The translations under genes and the position numbers were made by a program. Below the pieces are notes generated by a model that was not told the DNA's origin, did not search any database, and saw only the letters and a program-made list of their open reading frames with translations. A DNA stretch of 64,000 nucleotides from Dermatobacter hominis (GTDB taxonomy: Bacteria > Actinomycetota > Acidimicrobiia > Acidimicrobiales > Microtrichaceae), in assembly GCF_020715685.1 (NCBI RefSeq), contig NZ_CP085840.1, positions 2,232,001-2,296,000 on the forward strand. Reading direction: 5' to 3'. Positions 6,593-14,772 of the stretch are shown piece by piece. Position 1 is the stretch's first letter; each line of letters opens with the position of its first letter.

Positions 6593-7661
6593 GGTCGCCC
6601 CTCGGCGTGACCCGCAGCACCGACCACCCGTGCGGCACCGGGCCCGGCGTGCCGGCGGTCGCCGCGGCCAACCGCGACATCGCCATCGCGTCGTCGCCCA
6701 CCTCGCCGACGCGCGGCTGCGGCTCGGCGGTGCACAGCATCACGCGCACCCCCCGGCCACGCAGCTCGGCCACGATCGCCGCAGAACGGGCGACGGCGCC
6801 CTCGGCCGCCCGGTCCTCGCCCTCGCGCAGCGGCGTCGTCGGCATCAGCGGCAGCTCGTCGGGGCCCGTCGGCACCGGCCCGGGCCCCGGCCCGAGGTCG
6901 ACGACGATCGCCACGGCACGGTCGGCCGGCGGCTCCATCTCCCGCACCACGAGCTCTCCCGTGCGGGCGGTCGTCGGCCAGTGGACGAGGTGGGCCGGGT
7001 CGCCGGTGACGTAGGGCCGCACCGATCGGGTCGTGTCGCCCGAGTGGCCGGTCGACGTCGTGGCCAGCTCGCCGAACGCACCGGCGTCGGGCTCGGGCAG
7101 GCGCTCGACGTCGATGGGGCGGGGGCCGACCTCGAAGGGCCGGCGGGGCGTGACGACGACGGCCCGCGACGCGCTGACCATCCCGAACGGCGCATCGCTC
7201 GTGATCCGGACGGCGAGGCGATCGAACCGGCCCCGGCGCGCCGGCACCAGGGGCACGTCGACCTCGGTCGCCGGTCCGGCGCCGAGCGGCACGGCCTCGG
7301 CGGCGTCGACCCACCGGAGCGCCACCTCGGACAGGCGGGACCCGACCTGCAGCCGGACCGACGTGGCCTCCCCCACCCGCACCGGCCGCGGGCCCTGGCC
7401 GATCGTGTCGGCGTCGGGCTCGACCCGGACGACCATCACCGTCAGGCACGGCCATGCCGTCCCGACGAGGACCAGGCCGAGCAGGGCGGCCCACACGAAG
7501 CCCGCCATCGCCGGGTCGGCCACCGCGGGGGCGATGGCGAGGAACAGCACGAGCGCGACGATCGACACGACGCCCGTCGGCGTCGGGTGGACCCGGAACC
7601 GGCGGGCGGGCCGGGTGTCGGGCGGCAGGCTCGCCACGTCGACGCGGCGCCCCGGTCTCAT
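6585..7661 (-). CDS. DUF58 family protein
   Basis: A 358-residue protein of the DUF58 family, which commonly partners MoxR ATPases and transglutaminase-like proteins. Two membrane segments occupy residues about 28-75 (VVSIVALVLFLAIAPAVADP and WAALLGLVLVGTAWPC). The diagnostic block VRPYVTGDPAHLVHWPTTAR followed by ELVVREMEPP lies at about residues 210-240. The latter part resembles a von Willebrand A fold. ATG at 7661 is the first start after the moxR stop, and the 85-base gap contains palindrome C. The family role is thought to be in assembling or checking membrane or envelope complexes with MoxR; the exact substrate is unknown. Confidence 0.85.
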   Translation of the reverse strand: MRPGRRVDVASLPPDTRPARRFRVHPTPTGVVSIVALVLFLAIAPAVADPAMAGFVWAALLGLVLVGTAWPCLTVMVVRVEPDADTIGQGPRPVRVGEATSVRLQVGSRLSEVALRWVDAAEAVPLGAGPATEVDVPLVPARRGRFDRLAVRITSDAPFGMVSASRAVVVTPRRPFEVGPRPIDVERLPEPDAGAFGELATTSTGHSGDTTRSVRPYVTGDPAHLVHWPTTARTGELVVREMEPPADRAVAIVVDLGPGPGPVPTGPDELPLMPTTPLREGEDRAAEGAVARSAAIVAELRGRGVRVMLCTAEPQPRVGEVGDDAMAMSRLAAATAGTPGPVPHGWSVLRVTPRGDRG

Positions 7662-7683
7662 GCCGGCGCCTCCTCCCCTGCTC

Positions 7684-7725
7684 TGTCACGGCTGGCGGTG
7701 CTGTTCGGCACCGCCAGCCGTGACA
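7684..7725. repeat. Palindrome family C (solo, between moxR and the DUF58 gene)
   Basis: Left arm TGTCACGGCTGGCGGTGC, loop TGTTCG, and an exact reverse-complement right arm: again 18+6+18 bases, starting TGT and ending ACA. Pairing continues four bases on each side (GCTC and GAGC; 7680-7729). The right flank ACAGAGCGCTGAGGGGG resembles the gene-facing flank of element B (ACAGAGCTGAGGGGGG). No nuclease gene with these arms is in the window. Confidence 0.88.
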
Positions 7726-7746
7726 GAGCGCTGAGGGGGTGCGCCA

Positions 7747-8685
7747 TCAGGCGGTGGGCCGCGGGACGGGCACCCGGCCGAGCAGCTCGGTGAGGATGGC
7801 GCCGGCCCCGACCGAGTCGACGCGACCGTCCACCATCACCCGGTGCCGGCAGGCGCCGACGAAGATCGCCTGCACGTCCTCGGGGGTCACGAAGTCGCGC
7901 CCGTCGACGACGGCGCGGGCACGGGCCAGGCCGATCATCCCGGTCGACACCCGGGGCGACACGCCGTGGCTCAGCCGCACGTCGGTGCGGGTGGCCTCGA
8001 CGAGGTCGAGCAGGTAGTCGACGATCGCGTCGGCGGCGTAGAGCTCGGCCACGGCGCGCTGCACTGCGACGAGCTCGTCGGGCGAGGTCACCGCCTGCAC
8101 CGAGCCGAGCACCCCGGTGCCGCCCTGACCGGTGACGATCTCGCGCTCGGCGCTGCGCTCCGGCAGGCCCATCGACAGCACCAGCGCGAAGCGGTCGAGC
8201 TGGCTCTCGGGCAGCGGGAAGGTGCCGACCTGGCCGAACGGGTTCTGCGTCGCGATGACGAGGAACGGCTCGGGCAGGTTCCAGGTCGTGCCGTCGACGG
8301 TGACGTGGTGCTCCTCCATCGGCTGGAGCAGCGCGGCCTGGGTGCGGGGCGAGGCGCGGTTGACCTCGTCCACGAGCACGACGTTGGCGAAGAGCGGGCC
8401 GGGCCGGAACTGCCACTCACCGCTGTCGGGCCGGTGGACCGAGGTGCCGGTGATGTCGGACGGCAGGAGGTCGGGCGTGCACTGGACGCGCCCGAACCGT
8501 CCGCCGATCGCCGCCGCGAGGCTCCGGGCGAGCAGCGTCTTGCCGGTGCCGGGGAGGTCCTCGACGAGCAGGTGGCCACCGGCCAGCAGCGTGGCGACGG
8601 CGAGGTCGACCGCCTCGGGCTTGCCCCGCACCGTCGTGGCGACAGCGGTGCGCAGGGCGGCGGCGACGTCGGTCGGCGCCCTCAT
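7747..8685 (-). CDS. MoxR-family AAA+ ATPase
   Basis: A 312-residue AAA+ ATPase of the MoxR group. It shows Walker A at about residues 44-51 (GTGKTLL), Walker B LVDEVNRASPRTQAALLQPMEE in two blocks, sensor motif VIATQNPFGQVGTFPLPE and the arginine-finger region SQLDRF. Such proteins act as chaperone-like remodelers with DUF58 proteins. ATG 8685 is preferred because it overlaps the stop of a short leader ORF as ATGA, and the protein then starts like other MoxR proteins. An in-frame GTG at 8766 is an alternative that would add 27 residues. It heads the moxR - DUF58 - transglutaminase operon. Confidence 0.88.
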   Translation of the reverse strand: MRAPTDVAAALRTAVATTVRGKPEAVDLAVATLLAGGHLLVEDLPGTGKTLLARSLAAAIGGRFGRVQCTPDLLPSDITGTSVHRPDSGEWQFRPGPLFANVVLVDEVNRASPRTQAALLQPMEEHHVTVDGTTWNLPEPFLVIATQNPFGQVGTFPLPESQLDRFALVLSMGLPERSAEREIVTGQGGTGVLGSVQAVTSPDELVAVQRAVAELYAADAIVDYLLDLVEATRTDVRLSHGVSPRVSTGMIGLARARAVVDGRDFVTPEDVQAIFVGACRHRVMVDGRVDSVGAGAILTELLGRVPVPRPTA

Positions 8686-8768
8686 CGGCCCGATCCGGCC
8701 GTTCGCCCCGCCGATCCCTGCGGGGCGACGTGCGTCGACACCCTCCGTCCTCGGTCCCTCCGACACAT
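8682..8768 (-). CDS. Predicted 28-residue leader peptide upstream of moxR
   Basis: A short ORF starts at an ATG six bases after the hexamer CAGACT and ends with a TGA overlapping the moxR ATG (ATGA). It begins MCRRDRGRRVSTHV and is rich in arginine. The 20 bases covering its start are almost identical to those at the start of the LppM-like lipoprotein (12094-12113), where the ATG is clearly a gene start. The second predicted leader (10446-10502) also has Cys-Arg-Arg right after its start. Translation is a prediction. Confidence 0.4.
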   Translation of the reverse strand: MCRRDRGRRVSTHVAPQGSAGRTAGSGR

Positions 8769-8785
8769 CGCACCAGTCTGGACCA
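8766..8785 (-). promoter_or_regulatory. Leaderless promoter/start box, copy 1
   Basis: On the minus strand this reads TGGTCCAGACTGGTGCGATG. It matches copy 2 (12094-12113) at 19 of 20 bases. It contains a CAGACT -10-like hexamer and the ATG of the leader ORF. Confidence 0.5.
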
Positions 8786-8839
8786 CCGGTCTCGCACGTT
8801 CGCCGCGACGCGGTGCGGACCGCGCCGGGGCCCGGCAGG

Positions 8840-10444
8840 TCACCCCGACCTCGGGCGCGCCACCACGGTGATCGGCGCTGCGCCACCGGTCGTCGCGACG
8901 ACCTCCCACCCGGCTCGGTCGTCGCCGACCGGGCCCTCGACCACGGCGATGTCGACGCCGTCGGTCCCGTCGTCGGCCACCCGGTGCGCGCCGATCGTCC
9001 GTGGTTGGGCGTCGAGCTGCGTGACCTCGAAGCCGCGCTGCTCGAGCTGCGCCATCAGCCCGTAGGTGGGCGCGTGCCAGTACTCGGGCCGCCCGGGCGC
9101 CCAGAACACGAGCGTGTCGTCGACGTCCAGACGGGCGGCGACGTCGTCGGCCAACCCGATCAGGGCCGGGTCGGACTCCTCCCGGTCGTCCTCGACGTAC
9201 TGCCGCAGGCACACCGTGGCGGCGAGCGCGCACACCACGACCGCGGCCGACACCGATGCGAGCCGGCGGACCGCGATCGACGACGTCGCCGTCCAGCGGA
9301 GGTTCCGGATCAGCGCCGCCGCACCGATGGCCATGGCGACCGCCGCGACCGGGCGCTGGATCACGGCGAGGTGGTGGTGGTACTCGCCCCGGATCATCGC
9401 CGAGGACACGACGGCGGCCACCATGGACACGCCTGCGAGGATCGATCCCCTCACGAACGGCCGGTCGCGGCGGACGACGGCTGCGACCGCGCCGCCGATC
9501 GGGACGACGAGCCACACGGGCACCGCCCAGGCGGACCCGACGAGCGGCCGCCCGGGCCCGGCGGCGGTCAGCCAGCTCGGCACCCAGGCGAACGATCGGG
9601 TCAGCGTGCTCACGGCCTGGCCCAGCCCGACCTGCGGGCCCTCGCCGCCCATCTGCCACAGCATCGCGTTGGGCGAGTCGGACAGGACCTGGTCGAGCAC
9701 CGGCCCGATCCACAGCAGCAGCCCCACCGCGACGGCCACGTCGAGCGAGCGCCTCGGCACGGGCGGCCCGCCGTCCTGCCGGGAGGTCGACACCGCCAGG
9801 CCCAGGCCGGCGACCGCCACGAACGCGACGAGCGGCGCGGTGGCGGCGTGCGCCTGCACCAACATCGACCCCACCACGACCAGGACGGTCGGCGCCCAGG
9901 GCTGGCGCTCCGCCGTCGCCCAGGCCGCCACGATCACCGTGCCCGCGCCGACGAGCGACACGTACGGGTTCCACGGGCTGTGGCCGACCTGCGCCGTCAC
10001 GGCGGCCAGCACCGCCAGCATCGAGATCAGCACGCACCACCCGGCGACCCGGGCGATTCGCCGCGCCATCCACCACGCCGCGAGCACCGCGGCGAGGTGC
10101 CACGCCAGCGCACCCACCATCAGGCCGTTGGGGCCGAAGGTCCGGAGGAACCCGGCCGACCACCAGAGCTGGAGCGGCCCGGGATGGGACCACCCGAACC
10201 GCGAGTACACCCCGACGAGCGGCAGGTGGCCCGGCACGTCGCGGGCCAGCATCTCCATCATCGCGACGTCGCCGATCGCGGCCCACCGCGTGCGCAGCAC
10301 GACGACCGCGGTGGCGACGAAGGCGACGACGGTGCCCACGACCGCGACGAGCTCGCTCCGCGTCAGCGGCGTCCGGTCGTCGCCGCGCGGAGCGGCGCGA
10401 CCGACCTCGTCGGCCACCACCTCGTCGAGGACGCTCGGCTGCAC
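8840..10444 (-). CDS. Polytopic membrane protein, possible GT-C-like glycosyltransferase
   Basis: A 534-residue integral membrane protein with about eleven hydrophobic segments. After the first span comes RWAAIGDVAMMEMLARDVPG and RFGWSHPGPLQLWW, an early luminal acidic loop of the kind seen in GT-C (PMT/ArnT-like) glycosyltransferases and many uncharacterised actinobacterial membrane proteins. The last 120 residues are soluble and look like an extracytoplasmic domain (TLVFWAPGRPEYWHAPTYGL). GTG 10444 is the start, one base after the stop of an 18-codon leader ORF. Its donor and acceptor are unknown, and the glycosyltransferase call is inference from topology and the acidic loop. Confidence 0.6.
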   Translation of the reverse strand: MQPSVLDEVVADEVGRAAPRGDDRTPLTRSELVAVVGTVVAFVATAVVVLRTRWAAIGDVAMMEMLARDVPGHLPLVGVYSRFGWSHPGPLQLWWSAGFLRTFGPNGLMVGALAWHLAAVLAAWWMARRIARVAGWCVLISMLAVLAAVTAQVGHSPWNPYVSLVGAGTVIVAAWATAERQPWAPTVLVVVGSMLVQAHAATAPLVAFVAVAGLGLAVSTSRQDGGPPVPRRSLDVAVAVGLLLWIGPVLDQVLSDSPNAMLWQMGGEGPQVGLGQAVSTLTRSFAWVPSWLTAAGPGRPLVGSAWAVPVWLVVPIGGAVAAVVRRDRPFVRGSILAGVSMVAAVVSSAMIRGEYHHHLAVIQRPVAAVAMAIGAAALIRNLRWTATSSIAVRRLASVSAAVVVCALAATVCLRQYVEDDREESDPALIGLADDVAARLDVDDTLVFWAPGRPEYWHAPTYGLMAQLEQRGFEVTQLDAQPRTIGAHRVADDGTDGVDIAVVEGPVGDDRAGWEVVATTGGAAPITVVARPRSG

Positions 10445-10445
10445 C

Positions 10446-10502
10446 TCAGCCCGCCGCCACGTCGGGCACGGCGGAGCCCTTCACACCGCGGCGGCACTCC
10501 AT
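10446..10502 (-). CDS. Predicted 18-residue leader peptide upstream of the membrane-protein gene
   Basis: ATG 10502 lies six bases after TAGCCT (10514-10509), giving a leaderless start. The peptide is MECRRGVKGSAVPDVAAG and its TGA is one base before the GTG start of the next gene, so reinitiation is possible. Like the moxR leader it carries Cys-Arg-Arg next to its start. This is a prediction from layout only. Confidence 0.4.
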   Translation of the reverse strand: MECRRGVKGSAVPDVAAG

Positions 10503-10572
10503 CACCCGAGGCTACGGACGGCGTCGACCGATCCCACCTCGACGTCGCCCGCGATCCCCCAGCGGGCCAGGC

Positions 10573-12096
10573 TCAGCCCGGACCGTCGTCCGAGGCCTCG
10601 TCGTCGTCGGGACCGGCCGCAGGGTCTGCGCCGGTCGGCGGCGCCGGCGACCCGGTGAACGGCGGCGGCCGGTCGGTGGGCGGCGGTCCGCCGCCGTGCG
10701 TGTCGGGGAACGCCCCGGGCGGCGTCGGGACGAAGCCGTCGGGGAGCGTCGGCGGACCGAGCCGGCCGGGGTCGCCGGACGGCGGAGGACCGGTGGGAGC
10801 TGCGGTCGGGGCGTACGGCGCCGGCACCACCGGCTCGGTCGCCTGCCCGTAGGAGTGCGTCTCGGGGAAGGGGACGTCGGGTCTCGGCACGAACCCGGCC
10901 GGCAGCACCGGGGGTCCCACCCGATCGGGGTCGATCGGCGGCCCGACGGGCGGCGCCCAGCCTGCCGGCCCAGGGTCGGCGGGCGCCCCGGCGTCGGGTC
11001 CGATCGGCGTGGTGGGCGGCGTGGCGACCCCGCCGATCGGGGCGGCCGGGCCCGCCGGGGACGGGTTCGGCGCCGTCGGCTGCTCTGCCGTCATGCCGCT
11101 CGACGCAGCGAGCGCAGCGGCGAGCAGGTCCTCGGTCTGGGTCCCGCCGAGCGGCGCAGTGCCGACCGGCGGCGCGGTGGGAGCCGGAGTACCCGCCGCG
11201 GTCGGCGGAGCAGGCGTGCTCGGGGCTGCATCCCCCCAGCCGTGCGACGAGTACGGCGGCGGCGAGGACCAGCCATCGGGACCGACCGGGATCGGCGGAG
11301 GGGCGGTGGGCGCCCAGCCCTGCGGAGCGGAAGTCTCGAGCGAGTGGCGCGCCGCCCCGCGTCGACGGCGGCGGCGGCCGCCCGCGGCGGTGACCAGCAG
11401 CAGGATGAGTCCGATCACGATCAGCGCTGCGATGCCGATCATCGCCCACTGGAGCGGACTGACCGACGACGGCTCGTTCTCCAACGTCAGCGTCGTCGCC
11501 GCATCGGAGCCCGCCAGCACCCACGTCGCGGTGCCGCCATCGCTCGACGTCGCGTTCGTCCGGGCCACCTCGCCGGGCAACGTGACCGAGAAGTTGACCT
11601 CGACGTCGTCGGGGTCGAGGTCCTCGGTCGGGAACGAGGCCGGGATCTCGTTCAGGACGGCGTCGAAGCCGCCGGGGTCGACCTCGGCCTGGAGCGACCA
11701 CTTCCCCTCGGGCCCCTCGCTGATCTCGAAGGACTGGAACAGGCGCAGCGTCCGGCCCTGGACGTCGCCCTCGGTCAGCGCGCTCGCGAGCTGGCGGTAG
11801 TCGTCGAACTCGATCGTCATCCGGATGCCGCGCTCGCCGTCGGCGGCGATCGTCGAGATGTCGATCCCCTCCTGGCTGGCGGTCGCCGTCTCGGCCAGGT
11901 CCTTGAGGTCGTCAGGGTTGAGCCCTGCGAGGCGGAGCGACTCCTCGCTGAAGTAGAGGTCGAGCTCGACCGACCCCGACCGGTCGTCGTCGACGTGCAC
12001 GTTGACGTCGGCGCGCAGGCAACCGGTGGCGAGCAGCACGATCAGCGCCGTGGCCGCGACCGCCCACCACGAGCGGGTTCCCCTCCGTCGTTGCAT
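10573..12096 (-). CDS. LppM-like (DUF3153) lipoprotein with a transmembrane span and a Pro-rich tail
   Basis: A 507-residue protein. The start MQRRRGTRSWWAV leads into a signal peptide and lipobox LLATGCLRADV. Residues about 30-210 match the LppM domain of mycobacteria (VNVHVDDDRSGSVELDLYF opening), an extracytoplasmic beta-rich module. A membrane span (MIGIAALIVIGLILLLVTAA) at about residues 237-256 and an Arg-rich stop-transfer follow. The remaining half is a Pro/Gly/Ala-rich cytosolic tail, probably disordered. ATG 12096 is chosen because the hexamer CACACT ends six bases before it, with TTGGAC seventeen bases further upstream. The mycobacterial homologue influences phagosome traffic, but that role need not apply here. 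Confidence 0.8.
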   Translation of the reverse strand: MQRRRGTRSWWAVAATALIVLLATGCLRADVNVHVDDDRSGSVELDLYFSEESLRLAGLNPDDLKDLAETATASQEGIDISTIAADGERGIRMTIEFDDYRQLASALTEGDVQGRTLRLFQSFEISEGPEGKWSLQAEVDPGGFDAVLNEIPASFPTEDLDPDDVEVNFSVTLPGEVARTNATSSDGGTATWVLAGSDAATTLTLENEPSSVSPLQWAMIGIAALIVIGLILLLVTAAGGRRRRRRGAARHSLETSAPQGWAPTAPPPIPVGPDGWSSPPPYSSHGWGDAAPSTPAPPTAAGTPAPTAPPVGTAPLGGTQTEDLLAAALAASSGMTAEQPTAPNPSPAGPAAPIGGVATPPTTPIGPDAGAPADPGPAGWAPPVGPPIDPDRVGPPVLPAGFVPRPDVPFPETHSYGQATEPVVPAPYAPTAAPTGPPPSGDPGRLGPPTLPDGFVPTPPGAFPDTHGGGPPPTDRPPPFTGSPAPPTGADPAAGPDDDEASDDGPG

Positions 12097-12113
12097 CGCA
12101 CCAGTGTGGACCA
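12094..12113 (-). promoter_or_regulatory. Leaderless promoter/start box, copy 2
   Basis: TGGTCCACACTGGTGCGATG on the minus strand includes the ATG of the LppM-like gene. CACACT would be the -10, and TTGGAC lies upstream at a 17-base spacing. It matches copy 1 at 8766-8785 in 19 of 20 bases. Confidence 0.55.
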
Positions 12114-12138
12114 GCACCCCGTGCGGTCCAACGACCGA

Positions 12139-14772
12139 TCAACAGCCGTTGCGACCGCAGATCTTCCAGCTGAGGACCTCGACGCCGCGTCGAGCGGAGG
12201 CAGAGCCCTGCGCCGCCGGGTTCACCCGGATCGCGGCCTGGGCGCGGATCTCGCCGTCGACGCGGGCCACCAGCACCGCGGCGTCGCGGCCGGCCACGCA
12301 GCACACGACGCCCTGCTCGCCGCCGATCTGGTCGACGCCCAGCCCGTGCACCTGGAGCTTGCCCTCGAAGATCGGCCGGCTGAATCCTCCGAGCCAGCTC
12401 GTCGTCCCGACCCACCGGACATCGAGGTCGGACCTGGGGAGCACCACGGGTCCGAACACGTCGAACGACGTGCCGTTCGACGTGTCCACGCTCACCGACG
12501 AGTAGGGCGGGCGCGACGTGACCGTGTTCGTCCCGACCGACAGCGAGACCGAGTCCACCTTCGGGATCGGCACGCCAGCGCAGTCGCTGCCCTGGATCAC
12601 CGGGGCGTTGGTCAGGGAGAGGAGTGCGCAACCGGTCCGGTACGACAGCCGGAGCCGCAGGCCCTGCAGCTGGCTGGCCGTCTGGAGCTGGCCGCAGTTC
12701 CCGGGGCTGATCAGGTCGAACCGGAGGTACTGGTTCGACTGGCCGTACGCCCTCGTCGACTGGTCCTCACCGGTCGAGCACACGACCGCGCCGGTCCCCG
12801 GATCGACGAGCTCGACCTTCATGAGGCCGCCGTCGACCGGATCGGCGAGGAAGGACACCTCGTTGACCGGCCCGCGGATCTTCACCGCCAGGCGGTCGAG
12901 TCGGTCCGAGCCGTTCAGCCCGCTGGGCAACGACAGTTGGTTGAGCGTCAGCGTCCGGGTCACGTGGTTGATCGGAGCCCACGCCCCGCCACCGGCCAGC
13001 CAGTTCGGATCCTGGAGCGCATAGTTCTGCGTCGCCTGGGCGGACGCCGAGTCGGGGACCCGGGCGCCGTCGACCGTCGAACCCCACGCCGCATCGGACG
13101 GGCCCGGACCGCTGGCGCGGACGTCGAACGAGTTCGTCTCGATCCGCATGTTCCGGACGTCGAGGATGAGGCCCTGGTTGACGGCGCCCTGCCAGCTGAA
13201 CGTGGCCGACACGTGAGCGCCGTCGATCTGGTTCTGGTTGGTGAGCACCGACGCGCACGATCCGTTCAGGAGGTCGTAGCTGATCGATCCGCCGTAGCTC
13301 CGGCCGGCGGGCAGGAGGTCGGTCGTGCAGCTGGGACCGGTCGCCGGCGTCACCGTGAACCGGACCCGCACGTCGACGGCGTGCTGGGAGCCGGGGTCGT
13401 CCGGTCCGCTCGCGATCGTCAGGATCGGCCGCTCCTGCAGGTCGAGCACCGCCGAGGCCGACCGGAGCGGCCCGGTGCCGGCCGAGCGCCAGGTCGTGTC
13501 GAACGACTGCGGGTTGCAGGCGACGAAGAAACCCCATTCGAAGGTCCACGTCCACGCACACATCTGCGCGCTGCTCCAGCCGCCCGGACCGGCCAACGCC
13601 GCGGCGCCGCCGGAGAAGTTCGCCGAGCTCGCCGACACGAACTGGGGCTGGGTGTCGGCGGACCCCGACTGCCGGAGCACCGGGACGGCGCCGCCGTTCT
13701 GGTGCATGGGGCAGAGCGCGACATTCCCGCCGATGTGGCGGACGGCGGAGCGGGCCGACAGCACGATCTGCACGCCCGGTGAGGTCGGCCCCGACTCGCA
13801 CGCGTTCGGGAACGTCATCGTCGGGGTGGGCACGCCGCCGATCACCCGCACGTTCCGGTTCGAGATCGTCAGGCTGTTCCGGGCGTCGCCGGTGCGGGCC
13901 GGATCGAAGACGTCGAGGTAGTGGACCCCCGGCTCGAAGACGACCGTGCAGGACTGGCTGCCGCCCAGGATGTCGTTGAGACGGGTGATCTCGGTCGGGC
14001 TGTAGCGACCGGGAGCGAGCGACACGTTCGGACACGTCATCGGACGCGTCGGCACGCTCGGGATGCCGTCCGCGGGGTACGGCGCCTCCACGGTCGTGGC
14101 GGTCACCGGCCCACCGCACGAAGGTTGACCCTCGCCGCCCGCATCGGAGATCTGATTGGGGCCCGGCGTCCCGAGCGCACCGCAGCCGCCGCCCCCGACC
14201 GTCGCAGCCTGCTCGTACTGGCCGGCGACGTCGACGGCCGGCGACCCACCGGAGCGGGCCGGCGCGGCGCCGTCCTGGACGAACACGTCCGACGAGAAGG
14301 TCGCAGGCGAGCTCGACCCCCGGACCACGAAGCTCGGGTTCGACACCCCGGGCACCGAGGGGACGGGGTTGATCCCGCCGGCGTAGGCGTCGGTCCCGAC
14401 GATCTCCACGTCGGGCCCGGGGAGCTTGGCGTCGGGGTCGTCGGACACGCCGCTGAACGTGCAGTCCACCGAGACGTCGGGGGATCCGTCCACGGTCCTC
14501 GGCCAGTCGGTCGGGTTGCCGCACACGTCGCCGCCGCGCGACGCGATGTCGGCCACCAGGGACTCGAGCGCGCCGTCGGCCGCCCGGGCCTCCCGGGCCT
14601 GCTGCGACTCGATCGCCGCCACCTTCGCCGAGGTGAGCGCGAGCCCGAGCAGCGCGATGACCAGCACCGACGTCAGGCCGATGATGCCGAGGACGTAGAT
14701 GAGGAGGTAGCCGCCCTCGTCGCGGCGAGCGCGGCGACGAGCGGCGTGGATGGCGGCGGCGAGCGCGCTCAT
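12139..14772 (-). CDS. PilX-like large pilus-associated protein, trio 2
   Basis: An 877-residue protein with one N-terminal membrane helix (YLLIYVLGIIGLTSVLVIALLGLAL) followed by AKVAAIESQQAREARAADGALESLV, the pattern of PilX-type minor pilin N-termini. The rest is predicted extracellular, Gly/Ser/Asn-rich and cysteine-containing, with a parallel-beta-like repeat (EPGVHYLDVFDP, SLTISNRNVRVIGG) and lectin-like segments. Its C-terminus (TSFDVFGPVVLPRSDLDVRW, then GEQGVVCC) matches the 999-residue protein at 19852-22851. ATG 14772 overlaps the stop of the preceding prepilin (ATGA). Probably a pilus-tip or surface adhesin; the ligand is unknown. Confidence 0.7.
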   Translation of the reverse strand: MSALAAAIHAARRRARRDEGGYLLIYVLGIIGLTSVLVIALLGLALTSAKVAAIESQQAREARAADGALESLVADIASRGGDVCGNPTDWPRTVDGSPDVSVDCTFSGVSDDPDAKLPGPDVEIVGTDAYAGGINPVPSVPGVSNPSFVVRGSSSPATFSSDVFVQDGAAPARSGGSPAVDVAGQYEQAATVGGGGCGALGTPGPNQISDAGGEGQPSCGGPVTATTVEAPYPADGIPSVPTRPMTCPNVSLAPGRYSPTEITRLNDILGGSQSCTVVFEPGVHYLDVFDPARTGDARNSLTISNRNVRVIGGVPTPTMTFPNACESGPTSPGVQIVLSARSAVRHIGGNVALCPMHQNGGAVPVLRQSGSADTQPQFVSASSANFSGGAAALAGPGGWSSAQMCAWTWTFEWGFFVACNPQSFDTTWRSAGTGPLRSASAVLDLQERPILTIASGPDDPGSQHAVDVRVRFTVTPATGPSCTTDLLPAGRSYGGSISYDLLNGSCASVLTNQNQIDGAHVSATFSWQGAVNQGLILDVRNMRIETNSFDVRASGPGPSDAAWGSTVDGARVPDSASAQATQNYALQDPNWLAGGGAWAPINHVTRTLTLNQLSLPSGLNGSDRLDRLAVKIRGPVNEVSFLADPVDGGLMKVELVDPGTGAVVCSTGEDQSTRAYGQSNQYLRFDLISPGNCGQLQTASQLQGLRLRLSYRTGCALLSLTNAPVIQGSDCAGVPIPKVDSVSLSVGTNTVTSRPPYSSVSVDTSNGTSFDVFGPVVLPRSDLDVRWVGTTSWLGGFSRPIFEGKLQVHGLGVDQIGGEQGVVCCVAGRDAAVLVARVDGEIRAQAAIRVNPAAQGSASARRGVEVLSWKICGRNGC

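Noticed and set aside
9256-13782. 1508-codon open frame on the plus strand
   Set aside because: Runs across three real minus-strand genes and consists of Arg/Pro/Ala-rich sequence with no domain; a GC-bias shadow.
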